A stretch of 64,000 nt of DNA from Auanema rhodensis (taxonomy: Eukaryota > Nematoda > Chromadorea > Rhabditida > Rhabditidae): positions 24,753,638 to 24,817,637 of the forward strand of contig OZ059900.1 of the NCBI GenBank assembly GCA_964057225.1. The letters run 5' to 3'. The translations under genes and the position numbers were made by a program. The notes under the pieces were generated by a model. That model made no database searches. It worked only from the letters and a program-made list of their open reading frames with translations, and was not told the DNA's origin. This document shows positions 22,935 through 35,942 of this stretch, piece by piece; the first letter of the stretch is position 1; the number at the start of each line of letters is the position of its first letter.

Positions 22935-24643
22935 CATTGCATGAGTTTGAACACATGAAATCGTAAGTCAAAACCTTGTTTACAGCGAAATTTCCAAAAA
23001 CTGGTTTTCCAGCATAATAAAATATTTCTCATGAGAAATACTGTGTTTTTGTATTTTTCTAGTGTTTAGCATGTAAAATGCTTCATTTTAGTATGTAACA
23101 CGCTGAAATTCGTTGCATTTGACGACTCATATGAACAAAAATCGATTTAATCAATATTAGCCATAAGGGGCGTGCCCTCAGAATATGCTAATTTCCTTAA
23201 TTTTCTAACCCCTGTTTTTTTGTCGTGAAAGTGGAACTAGACGTTGTACAAACAATTTTGAGCTAGGTTTCATTGACATTGCATGAGTTTGAACACATGA
23301 AATCGTAAGTCAAAACCTTGTTTACAGCGAAATTTCCAAAAACTGGTTTTCCAGCATAATAAAATATTTCTCATGAGAAATACTGTGTTTTTGTATTTTT
23401 CTAGTGTTCAGCATGTAAAATGCTTCATTTTAGTATGTAACACGCTGAAATTCGTTGCATTTGACGACTCATATGAACAAAAATCGATTTAATCAATATT
23501 AGCCATAAGGGGCGTGCCCTCAGAATATGCTAATTTCCTTAATATTCTAACCCCAGTTTTTTTGTCGTGAAAGTGGAACTAGACGTTGTACAAACAATTT
23601 TGAGCTAGGTTTCATTGACATTGCATGAGTTTGAACACATGAAATCGTAAGTCAAAACCTTGTTTACAGCGAAATTTCCAAAAACTGGTTTTCCAGCATA
23701 ATAAAATATTTCTCATGAGAAATACTGTGTTTTTGTATTTTTCTAGTGTTCAGCATGTAGAATACTTCATTTAAGTATGTAACACGCTGAAATTCGTTGC
23801 ATTTGACGACTCATATGAACAAAAATCGATTTAATCAATATTAGCCATAAGGGGCGTGCCCTCAGAATATGCTAATTTCCTTAATTTTCTAACCCCTGTT
23901 TTTTGTCGTGAAAGTGGAACTAGACGTTGTAGGAACAATTTTGAGCTAGGTTTCATTGACATTGCATGAGTTTGAACACATGAAATCGTAAGTCAAAACC
24001 TTGTTTACAGCGAAATTTCCAAAAACTGGTTTTCCAGCATAATAAAATATTTCTCATGAGAAATACTGTGTTTTTGTATTTTTCTAGTGTTCAGCATGTA
24101 AAATGCTTCATTTTAGTATGTAACACGCTGAAATTCGTTGCATTTGACGACTCATATGAACAAAAATCGATTTAATCAATATTAGCCATAAGGGGCGTGC
24201 CCTCAGGATATGCTAATTTCCTAAATTTTCTAACCCCTGTTTTTTTGTCGTGAAAGTGGAACTAGACGTTGTACAAACAATTTTGAGCTAGGTTTCATTG
24301 ACATTGCATGAGTTTGAACACATGAAATCGTAAGTCAAAACCTTGTTTACAGCGAAATTTCCAAAAACTGGTTTTCCAGCATAATAAAATATTTCTCATG
24401 GGAAATACTGTGTTTTTGTATTTTTCTAGTGTTCAGCATGTAAAATACTTCATTTTAGTATGTAACACGCTGAAATTCGTTGCATTTGACGACTCATATG
24501 AACAAAAATCGATTTAATCAATATTAGCCATAAGGGGCTTGCCCTCAGAATATGCTAATTTCCTAAATTTTCTAACCCCTGTTTTTTTGTCGTGAAAGTG
24601 GAACTAGACGTTGTACAAACAATTTTGAGCTAGGTTTCATTGA
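22935..24643 (+). repeat. Region E entry: five transition units
   Basis: Units at 22935, 23277, 23619, 23960 and 24302 introduce markers that dominate region E. These are catgaga, aaatacttc, catttaag, cctaaat, and the linked pair of a six-T run with taggaac (first at the end of the 23619 unit, which is 341 bp). Private changes include aatattctaaccccag at 23542 and ggggcttgcc at 24535. No feature other than satellite was seen. Confidence 0.85.
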
Positions 24644-27600
24644 CATTGCATGAGTTTGAACACATGAAATCGTAAGTCAAAACCTTGTTTACAGCGAAAT
24701 TTCCAAAAACTGGTTTTCCAGCATAATAAAATATTTCTCATGAGAAATACTGTGTTTTTGTATTTTTCTAGTGTTCAGCATGTAAAATGCTTCATTTTAG
24801 TATGTAACACGCTGAAATTCGTTGCATTTGACGACTCATATGAACAAAAATCGATTTAATCAATATTAGCCATAAGGGGCGTGCCCTCAGAATATGCTAA
24901 TTTCCTTAATTTTCTAACCCCTGTTTTTTGTCGTGAAAGTGGAACTAGACGTTGTAGGAACAATTTTGAGCTAGGTTTCATTGACATTGCATGAGTTTGA
25001 ACACATGAAATCGTAAGTCAAAACCTTGTTTACAGCGAAATTTCCAAAAACTGGTTTTCCAGCATAATAAAATATTTCTCATGGGAAATACTGTGTTTTT
25101 GTATTTTTCTAGTGTTCAGCATGTAAAATACTTCATTTAAGTATGTAATACGCTGAAATTCGTTGCATTTGACGACTCATATGAACAAAAATCGATTTAA
25201 TCAATATTAGCCATAAGGGGCGTGCCCTCAGAATATGCTAATTTCCTAAATTTTCTAACCCCTGTTTTTTTGTCGTGAAAGTGGAACTAGACGTTGTACA
25301 AACAATTCTGAGCTAGGTTTCATTGACATTGCATGAGTTTGAACACATGAAATCGTAAGTCAAAACCTTGTTTACAGCGAAATTTCCAAAAACTGGTTTT
25401 CCAGCATACTAAAATATTTCTCATGAGAAATACTGTGTTTTTGTATTTTTCTAGTGTTCAGCATGTAAAATGCTTCATTTTAGTATGTAACACGCTGAAA
25501 TTCGTTGCATTTGACTACTCATATGAACAAAAATCGATTTAATCAATATTAGCCATAAGGGGCGTGCCCTCAGAATATGCTAATTTCCTTAATTTTCTAA
25601 CCCCTGTTTTTTTGTCGTGAAAGTGGAACTAGACATTGTACAAACAATTTTGAGCTAGGTTTCATTGACATTGCATGAGTTTGAACACATGAAATCGTAA
25701 GTCAAAACCTTGTTTACAGCGAAATTTCCAAAAACTGGTTTTCCAGCATAATAAAATATTTCTCATGGGAAATACTGTGTTTTTGTATTTTTCTAGTGTT
25801 CAGCATGTAAAGTGCTTCATTTTAGTTTGTAACACGCTGAAATTCGTTGCATTTGACGACTCATATGAACAAAAATCGATTTAATCAATATTAGCCATAA
25901 GGGGCGTGCCCTCAGAATATGCTATTTTCCTTAATTTTCTAACCCCTGTTTTTTTGTCGTGAAAGTGGAACTAGACGTTGTACAAACAATTCTGAGCTAG
26001 GTTTCATTGACATTGCATGAGTTTGAACACATGAAATCGTAAGTCTAAACCTTGTTTACAGCGAAATTTCCAAAAACTGGTTTTCCAGCAAAATAAAATA
26101 TTTCTCATGGGAAATACTGTGTTTTTGTATTTTTCTAGTGTTCAGCATGTAAAATGCTTCATTTTAGTATGTAACACGCTGAAATTCGTTGCATTTGACT
26201 ACTCATATGAACAAAAATCGATTTAATCAATATTAGCCATAAGGGGCGTGCCCTCAGAATATGCTAATTTCCTTAATTTTCTAACCCCTGTTTTTTAGTC
26301 GTGAAAGTGGAACTAGACGTTGTACAAACAATTTTGAGCTAGGTTTCATTGACATTGCATGAGTTTGAACACATGAAATCGTAAGTCAAAACCTTGTTTA
26401 CAGCGAAATTTCCAAAAACTGGTTTTCCAGCATAATAAAATATTTCTCATGGGAAATACTGTGTTTTTGTATTTTTTTAGTGTTCAGCATGTAAAATGCT
26501 TCTTTTTAGTATGTAACACGCTGAAATTCGTTGCATTTGACGACTCATATGAACAAAAATCGATTTAATCAATATTAGCCATAAGGGGCGTGCCCTCAGA
26601 ATATGCTAATTTCCTTAATTTTCTAACCCCTGTTTTTTTGTCGTGAAAGTGGAATTAGACGTTGTAGGAACAATTTTGAGCTAGGTTTCATTGACATTGC
26701 ATGAGTTTGAACACATGAAATCGTAAGTCAAAACCTTGTTTACAGCGAAATTTCCAAAAACTGGTTTTCCAGCATAATAAAATATTTCTCATGGGAAATA
26801 CTGTGTTTTTGTATTTTTCTAGTGTTCAGCAAGTAAAATGCTTCATTTTAGTATGTAACACGCTGAAATTCGTTGCATTTGACGACTCATATGAACAAAA
26901 ATCGATTTAATCAATATTAGCCATAAGGGGCGTGCCCTCAGAATATGCTAATTTTCTTAATTTTCTAACCCCTGTTTTTTTGTCGTGAAAGTGGAACTAG
27001 ACGTTGTACGAACAATTTTGAGCTAGGTTTCATTGACATTGCATGAGTTTGAACACATGAAATCGTAAGTCAAAACCTTGTTTACAGCGAAATTTCCAAA
27101 AACTGGTTTTCCAGCATAATAAAATATTTCTCATGGGAAATACTGTGTTTTTGTATTTTTCTAGTGTTCAGCATGTAAAATACTTCATTTTAGTATGTAA
27201 CACGCTGAAATTCGTTGCATTTGACGACTCATATGAACAAAAATCGATTTAATCAATATTAGCCATAAGGGGCGTGCCCTCAGAATATGCTAATTTCCTA
27301 AATTTTCTAACCCCTGTTTTTTTGTCGTGAAAGTGGAACTAGACGTTGTACGAACAATTTTGAGCTAGGTTTCATTGACATTGCATGAGTTTGAACACAT
27401 GAAATCGTAAGTCAAAACCTTGTTTACAGCGATATTTCCAAAAACTGGTTTTCCAGCATAATAAAATATTTCTCATGGGAAATACTGTGTTTTTGTATTT
27501 TTCTAGTGTTCAGCATGTAAAATACTTCATTTTAGTATGTAACACGCTGAAATTCGTTGCATTTGACGACTCATATGAACAAAAATCGATTTAATCAATA

Positions 27601-29093
27601 TTAGCCATAAGGGGCGGGGCGTGCCCTCAGAATATGCTAATTTCCTTAATTTTCTAACCCCTGTTTTTTTGTCGTGAAAGTGGAACTAGACGTTGTACGA
27701 ACAATTTTGAGCTAGGTTTCATTGACATTGCATGAGTTTGAACACATGAAATCGTAAGTCAAAACCTTGTTTACAGCGAAATTTCCAAAAACTGGTTTTC
27801 CAGCATAATAAAATATTTCTCATGGGAAATACTGTGTTTTTGTATTTTTCTAGTGTTCAGCATGTAAAATGCTTCATTTTAGTATGTAACACGCTGATAT
27901 TCGTTGCATTTGACGACTCATATGAACAAAAATCGATTTAATCAATATTAGCCATAAAGGGCGTGCCCTCAGAATATGCTAATTTCCTTAATTTTCTAAC
28001 CCCTGTTTTTTTGTCGTGAAAGTGGAACTAGACGTTGTACAAACAATTTTGAGCTAGGTTTCATTGACATTGCATGAGTTTGAACACATGAAATCGTAAG
28101 TCAAAACCTTGTTTACAGCGAAATTTCCAAAAACTGGTTTTCCAGCATAATAAAATATTTCTCATGGGAAATACTGTGTTTTTGTATTTTTCTAGTGTTC
28201 AGCATGTAAAATGCTTCATTTTAGTATGTAACACGCTGAAATTCGTTGCATTTGACTACTCATATGAACAAAAATCGATTTAATCAATATTAGCCATAAG
28301 GGGCGTGCCCTCAGAATATGCTAATTTCCTTAATTTTCTAACCCCTGTTTTTTTGTCGTGAAAGTGGAACTAGACGTTGTACAAACAATTTTGAGCTAGG
28401 TTTCATTGACATTGCATGAGTTTGAACACATGAAATCGTAAGTCAAAACCTTGTTTACAGCGAAATTTCCAAAAACTGGTTTTCCAGCATAATAAAATAT
28501 TTCTCATGGGAAATACTGTGTTTTTGTATTTTTCTAGTGTTCAGCATGTAAAGTGCTTCATTTTAGTTTGTAACACGCTGAAATTCGTTGCATTTGACGA
28601 CTCATATGAACAAAAATCGATTTAATCAATATTAGCCATAAGGGGCGTGCCCTCAGAATATGCTATTTTCCTTAATTTTCTAACCCCTGTTTTTTTGTCG
28701 TGAAAGTGGAACTAGACGTTGTACAAACAATTCTGAGCTAGGTTTCATTGACATTGCATGAGTTTGAACACATGAAATCGTAAGTCTAAACCTTGTTTAC
28801 AGCGAAATTTCCAAAAACTGGTTTTCCAGCAAAATAAAATATTTCTCATGGGAAATACTGTGTTTTTGTATTTTTCTAGTGTTCAGCATGTAAAATGCTT
28901 CATTTTAGTATGTAACACGCTGAAATTCGTTGCATTTGACTACTCATATGAACAAAAATCGATTTAATCAATATTAGCCATAAGGGGCGTGCCCTCAGAA
29001 TATGCTAATTTCCTTAATTTTCTAACCCCTGTTTTTTTGTCGTGAAAGTGGAACTAGACGTTGTACAAACAATTTTGAGCTAGGTTTCATTGA
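24644..29093 (+). repeat. Region E 13-unit higher-order repeat, copy 1 (4450 bp)
   Basis: Unit starts: 24644 (six T, taggaac), 24985 (gtaatacg), 25327 (catactaaaat, gactact), 25669 (aaagtgc, tagtttg, gctatttt), 26011 (tctaaacc, cagcaaaat), 26353 (tttttttag, gcttcttttt, gaattag), 26695 (cagcaagtaa, attttctt), 27037 (aaatacttc, cctaaat), 27379 (gcgatat, 347 bp), 27726 (gctgatatt, ataaaggg), 28068 (gactact), 28410 (as 25669) and 28752 (as 26011). Lengths sum to 4450. The last two repeat members four and five, so the 13-mer is itself an eight-unit cycle plus five units. Confidence 0.93.
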
Positions 29094-32000
29094 CATTGCA
29101 TGAGTTTGAACACATGAAATCGTAAGTCAAAACCTTGTTTACAGCGAAATTTCCAAAAACTGGTTTTCCAGCATAATAAAATATTTCTCATGGGAAATAC
29201 TGTGTTTTTGTATTTTTCTAGTGTTCAGCATGTAAAATGCTTCATTTTAGTATGTAACACGCTGAAATTCGTTGCATTTGACGACTCATATGAACAAAAA
29301 TCGATTTAATCAATATTAGCCATAAGGGGCGTGCCCTCAGAATATGCTAATTTCCTTAATTTTCTAACCCCTGTTTTTTGTCGTGAAAGTGGAACTAGAC
29401 GTTGTAGGAACAATTTTGAGCTAGGTTTCATTGACATTGCATGAGTTTGAACACATGAAATCGTAAGTCAAAACCTTGTTTACAGCGAAATTTCCAAAAA
29501 CTGGTTTTCCAGCATAATAAAATATTTCTCATGGGAAATACTGTGTTTTTGTATTTTTCTAGTGTTCAGCATGTAAAATACTTCATTTAAGTATGTAATA
29601 CGCTGAAATTCGTTGCATTTGACGACTCATATGAACAAAAATCGATTTAATCAATATTAGCCATAAGGGGCGTGCCCTCAGAATATGCTAATTTCCTAAA
29701 TTTTCTAACCCCTGTTTTTTTGTCGTGAAAGTGGAACTAGACGTTGTACAAACAATTCTGAGCTAGGTTTCATTGACATTGCATGAGTTTGAACACATGA
29801 AATCGTAAGTCAAAACCTTGTTTACAGCGAAATTTCCAAAAACTGGTTTTCCAGCATACTAAAATATTTCTCATGAGAAATACTGTGTTTTTGTATTTTT
29901 CTAGTGTTCAGCATGTAAAATGCTTCATTTTAGTATGTAACACGCTGAAATTCGTTGCATTTGACTACTCATATGAACAAAAATCGATTTAATCAATATT
30001 AGCCATAAGGGGCGTGCCCTCAGAATATGCTAATTTCCTTAATTTTCTAACCCCTGTTTTTTTGTCGTGAAAGTGGAACTAGACATTGTACAAACAATTT
30101 TGAGCTAGGTTTCATTGACATTGCATGAGTTTGAACACATGAAATCGTAAGTCAAAACCTTGTTTACAGCGAAATTTCCAAAAACTGGTTTTCCAGCATA
30201 ATAAAATATTTCTCATGGGAAATACTGTGTTTTTGTATTTTTCTAGTGTTCAGCATGTAAAGTGCTTCATTTTAGTTTGTAACACGCTGAAATTCGTTGC
30301 ATTTGACGACTCATATGAACAAAAATCGATTTAATCAATATTAGCCATAAGGGGCGTGCCCTCAGAATATGCTATTTTCCTTAATTTTCTAACCCCTGTT
30401 TTTTTGTCGTGAAAGTGGAACTAGACGTTGTACAAACAATTCTGAGCTAGGTTTCATTGACATTGCATGAGTTTGAACACATGAAATCGTAAGTCTAAAC
30501 CTTGTTTACAGCGAAATTTCCAAAAACTGGTTTTCCAGCAAAATAAAATATTTCTCATGGGAAATACTGTGTTTTTGTATTTTTCTAGTGTTCAGCATGT
30601 AAAATGCTTCATTTTAGTATGTAACACGCTGAAATTCGTTGCATTTGACTACTCATATGAACAAAAATCGATTTAATCAATATTAGCCATAAGGGGCGTG
30701 CCCTCAGAATATGCTAATTTCCTTAATTTTCTAACCCCTGTTTTTTTGTCGTGAAAGTGGAACTAGACGTTGTACAAACAATTTTGAGCTAGGTTTCATT
30801 GACATTGCATGAGTTTGAACACATGAAATCGTAAGTCAAAACCTTGTTTACAGCGAAATTTCCAAAAACTGGTTTTCCAGCATAATAAAATATTTCTCAT
30901 GGGAAATACTGTGTTTTTGTATTTTTTTAGTGTTCAGCATGTAAAATGCTTCTTTTTAGTATGTAACACGCTGAAATTCGTTGCATTTGACGACTCATAT
31001 GAACAAAAATCGATTTAATCAATATTAGCCATAAGGGGCGTGCCCTCAGAATATGCTAATTTCCTTAATTTTCTAACCCCTGTTTTTTTGTCGTGAAAGT
31101 GGAATTAGACGTTGTAGGAACAATTTTGAGCTAGGTTTCATTGACATTGCATGAGTTTGAACACATGAAATCGTAAGTCAAAACCTTGTTTACAGCGAAA
31201 TTTCCAAAAACTGGTTTTCCAGCATAATAAAATATTTCTCATGGGAAATACTGTGTTTTTGTATTTTTCTAGTGTTCAGCAAGTAAAATGCTTCATTTTA
31301 GTATGTAACACGCTGAAATTCGTTGCATTTGACGACTCATATGAACAAAAATCGATTTAATCAATATTAGCCATAAGGGGCGTGCCCTCAGAATATGCTA
31401 ATTTTCTTAATTTTCTAACCCCTGTTTTTTTGTCGTGAAAGTGGAACTAGACGTTGTACGAACAATTTTGAGCTAGGTTTCATTGACATTGCATGAGTTT
31501 GAACACATGAAATCGTAAGTCAAAACCTTGTTTACAGCGAAATTTCCAAAAACTGGTTTTCCAGCATAATAAAATATTTCTCATGGGAAATACTGTGTTT
31601 TTGTATTTTTCTAGTGTTCAGCATGTAAAATACTTCATTTTAGTATGTAACACGCTGAAATTCGTTGCATTTGACGACTCATATGAACAAAAATCGATTT
31701 AATCAATATTAGCCATAAGGGGCGTGCCCTCAGAATATGCTAATTTCCTAAATTTTCTAACCCCTGTTTTTTTGTCGTGAAAGTGGAACTAGACGTTGTA
31801 CGAACAATTTTGAGCTAGGTTTCATTGACATTGCATGAGTTTGAACACATGAAATCGTAAGTCAAAACCTTGTTTACAGCGATATTTCCAAAAACTGGTT
31901 TTCCAGCATAATAAAATATTTCTCATGGGAAATACTGTGTTTTTGTATTTTTCTAGTGTTCAGCATGTAAAATACTTCATTTTAGTATGTAACACGCTGA

Positions 32001-33543
32001 AATTCGTTGCATTTGACGACTCATATGAACAAAAATCGATTTAATCAATATTAGCCATAAGGGGCGGGGCGTGCCCTCAGAATATGCTAATTTCCTTAAT
32101 TTTCTAACCCCTGTTTTTTTGTCGTGAAAGTGGAACTAGACGTTGTACGAACAATTTTGAGCTAGGTTTCATTGACATTGCATGAGTTTGAACACATGAA
32201 ATCGTAAGTCAAAACCTTGTTTACAGCGAAATTTCCAAAAACTGGTTTTCCAGCATAATAAAATATTTCTCATGGGAAATACTGTGTTTTTGTATTTTTC
32301 TAGTGTTCAGCATGTAAAATGCTTCATTTTAGTATGTAACACGCTGATATTCGTTGCATTTGACGACTCATATGAACAAAAATCGATTTAATCAATATTA
32401 GCCATAAAGGGCGTGCCCTCAGAATATGCTAATTTCCTTAATTTTCTAACCCCTGTTTTTTTGTCGTGAAAGTGGAACTAGACGTTGTACAAACAATTTT
32501 GAGCTAGGTTTCATTGACATTGCATGAGTTTGAACACATGAAATCGTAAGTCAAAACCTTGTTTACAGCGAAATTTCCAAAAACTGGTTTTCCAGCATAA
32601 TAAAATATTTCTCATGGGAAATACTGTGTTTTTGTATTTTTCTAGTGTTCAGCATGTAAAATGCTTCATTTTAGTATGTAACACGCTGAAATTCGTTGCA
32701 TTTGACTACTCATATGAACAAAAATCGATTTAATCAATATTAGCCATAAGGGGCGTGCCCTCAGAATATGCTAATTTCCTTAATTTTCTAACCCCTGTTT
32801 TTTTGTCGTGAAAGTGGAACTAGACGTTGTACAAACAATTTTGAGCTAGGTTTCATTGACATTGCATGAGTTTGAACACATGAAATCGTAAGTCAAAACC
32901 TTGTTTACAGCGAAATTTCCAAAAACTGGTTTTCCAGCATAATAAAATATTTCTCATGGGAAATACTGTGTTTTTGTATTTTTCTAGTGTTCAGCATGTA
33001 AAGTGCTTCATTTTAGTTTGTAACACGCTGAAATTCGTTGCATTTGACGACTCATATGAACAAAAATCGATTTAATCAATATTAGCCATAAGGGGCGTGC
33101 CCTCAGAATATGCTATTTTCCTTAATTTTCTAACCCCTGTTTTTTTGTCGTGAAAGTGGAACTAGACGTTGTACAAACAATTCTGAGCTAGGTTTCATTG
33201 ACATTGCATGAGTTTGAACACATGAAATCGTAAGTCTAAACCTTGTTTACAGCGAAATTTCCAAAAACTGGTTTTCCAGCAAAATAAAATATTTCTCATG
33301 GGAAATACTGTGTTTTTGTATTTTTCTAGTGTTCAGCATGTAAAATGCTTCATTTTAGTATGTAACACGCTGATATTCGTTGCATTTGACGACTCATATG
33401 AACAAAAATCGATTTAATCAATATTAGCCATAAGGGGCGTGCCGTCAGAATATGCTAATTTCCTTAATTTTCTAACCCCTGTTTTTTTGTCGTGAAAGTG
33501 GAATTAGACGTTGTAGGAACAATTTTGAGCTAGGTTTCATTGA
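29094..33543 (+). repeat. Region E 13-unit higher-order repeat, copy 2 (4450 bp)
   Basis: All 13 units recur at a constant offset of 4450 bp (29094, 29435, 29777, 30119, 30461, 30803, 31145, 31487, 31829, 32176, 32518, 32860, 33202). Differences are few: catggg for catgaga is in copy 2 at neither of most sites but differs between 24644 and 29094, and the gttttttagtcg at 26291 is normal in copy 2. The last unit (33202) is a mosaic: it starts like the tctaaacc unit but ends like the gaattag, taggaac unit. Confidence 0.92.
33202..33543 (+). repeat. Mosaic unit marking an exchange point
   Basis: The left part has tctaaacc and cagcaaaat (type of 26011 and 28752). The middle has gctgatattcg (type of 27726). 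The right end has gaattagacg and taggaac (type of 26353). It also has a private gccgtcag. The next unit (33544) continues as after a gaattag unit. This order is what an unequal exchange or gene conversion inside a unit would leave. Confidence 0.8.
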
Positions 33544-35942
33544 CATTGCATGAGTTTGAACACATGAAATCGTAAGTCAAAACCTTGTTTACAGCGAAAT
33601 TTCCAAAAACTGGTTTTCCAGCATAATAAAATATTTCTCATGGGAAATACTGTGTTTTTGTATTTTTCTAGTGTTCAGCAAGTAAAATGCTTCATTTTAG
33701 TATGTAACACGCTGAAATTCGTTGCATTTGACGACTCATATGAACAAAAATCGATTTAATCAATATTAGCCATAAGGGGCGTGCCCTCAGAATATGCTAA
33801 TTTTCTTAATTTTCTAACCCCTGTTTTTTTGTCGTGAAAGTGGAACTAGACGTTGTACGAACAATTTTGAGCTAGGTTTCATTGACATTGCATGAGTTTG
33901 AACACATGAAATCGTAAGTCAAAACCTTGTTTACAGCGAAATTTCCAAAAACTGGTTTTCCAGCATAATAAAATATTTCTCATGGGAAATACTGTGTTTT
34001 TGTATTTTTCTAGTGTTCAGCATGTAAAATACTTCATTTTAGTATGTAACACGCTGAAATTCGTTGCATTTGACGACTCATATGAACAAAAATCGATTTA
34101 ATCAATATTAGCCATAAGGGGCGTGCCCTCAGAATATGCTAATTTCCTAAATTTTCTAACCCCTGTTTTTTTGTCGTGAAAGTGGAACTAGACGTTGTAC
34201 GAACAATTTTGAGCTAGGTTTCATTGACATTGCATGAGTTTGAACACATGAAATCGTAAGTCAAAACCTTGTTTACAGCGATATTTCCAAAAACTGGTTT
34301 TCCAGCATAATAAAATATTTCTCATGGGAAATACTGTGTTTTTGTATTTTTCTAGTGTTCAGCATGTAAAATACTTCATTTTAGTATGTAACACGCTGAA
34401 ATTCGTTGCATTTGACGACTCATATGAACAAAAATCGATTTAATCAATATTAGCCATAAGGGGCGGGGCGTGCCCTCAGAATATGCTAATTTCCTTAATT
34501 TTCTAACCCCTGTTTTTTTGTCGTGAAAGTGGAACTAGACGTTGTACGAACAATTTTGAGCTAGGTTTCATTGACATTGCATGAGTTTGAACACATGAAA
34601 TCGTAAGTCAAAACCTTGTTTACAGCGAAATTTCCAAAAACTGGTTTTCCAGCATAATAAAATATTTCTCATGGGAAATACTGTGTTTTTGTATTTTTCT
34701 AGTGTTCAGCATGTAAAATGCTTCATTTTAGTATGTAACACGCTGATATTCGTTGCATTTGACGACTCATATGAACAAAAATCGATTTAATCAATATTAG
34801 CCATAAAGGGCGTGCCCTCAGAATATGCTAATTTCCTTAATTTTCTAACCCCTGTTTTTTTGTCGTGAAAGTGGAACTAGACGTTGTACAAACAATTTTG
34901 AGCTAGGTTTCATTGACATTGCATGAGTTTGAACACATGAAATCGTAAGTCAAAACCTTGTTTACAGCGAAATTTCCAAAAACTGGTTTTCCAGCATAAT
35001 AAAATATTTCTCATGGGAAATACTGTGTTTTTGTATTTTTCTAGTGTTCAGCATGTAAAATGCTTCATTTTAGTATGTAACACGCTGAAATTCGTTGCAT
35101 TTGACTACTCATATGAACAAAAATCGATTTAATCAATATTAGCCATAAGGGGCGTGCCCTCAGAATATGCTAATTTCCTTAATTTTCTAACCCCTGTTTT
35201 TTTGTCGTGAAAGTGGAACTAGACGTTGTACAAACAATTTTGAGCTAGGTTTCATTGACATTGCATGAGTTTGAACACATGAAATCGTAAGTCAAAACCT
35301 TGTTTACAGCGAAATTTCCAAAAACTGGTTTTCCAGCATAATAAAATATTTCTCATGGGAAATACTGTGTTTTTGTATTTTTCTAGTGTTCAGCATGTAA
35401 AGTGCTTCATTTTAGTTTGTAACACGCTGAAATTCGTTGCATTTGACGACTCATATGAACAAAAATCGATTTAATCAATATTAGCCATAAGGGGCGTGCC
35501 CTCAGAATATGCTATTTTCCTTAATTTTCTAACCCCTGTTTTTTTGTCGTGAAAGTGGAACTAGACGTTGTACAAACAATTCTGAGCTAGGTTTCATTGA
35601 CATTGCATGAGTTTGAACACATGAAATCGTAAGTCTAAACCTTGTTTACAGCGAAATTTCCAAAAACTGGTTTTCCAGCAAAATAAAATATTTCTCATGG
35701 GAAATACTGTGTTTTTGTATTTTTCTAGTGTTCAGCATGTAAAATGCTTCATTTTAGTATGTAACACGCTGAAATTCGTTGCATTTGACTACTCATATGA
35801 ACAAAAATCGATTTAATCAATATTAGCCATAAGGGGCGTGCCCTCAGAATATGCTAATTTCCTTAATTTTCTAACCCCTGTTTTTTTGTCGTGAAAGTGG
35901 AACTAGACGTTGTACAAACAATTTTGAGCTAGGTTTCATTGA
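33544..35942 (+). repeat. Region E seven-unit block (2399 bp), repeat of 31145-33543
   Basis: Units at 33544 (cagcaagtaa), 33886, 34228 (gcgatat, 347 bp), 34575 (gctgatatt, ataaaggg), 34917 (gactact), 35259 (aaagtgc, gctatttt) and 35601 (tctaaacc) match 31145, 31487, 31829, 32176, 32518, 32860 and, at its left side, 33202, at an offset of 2399 bp. Confidence 0.9.
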
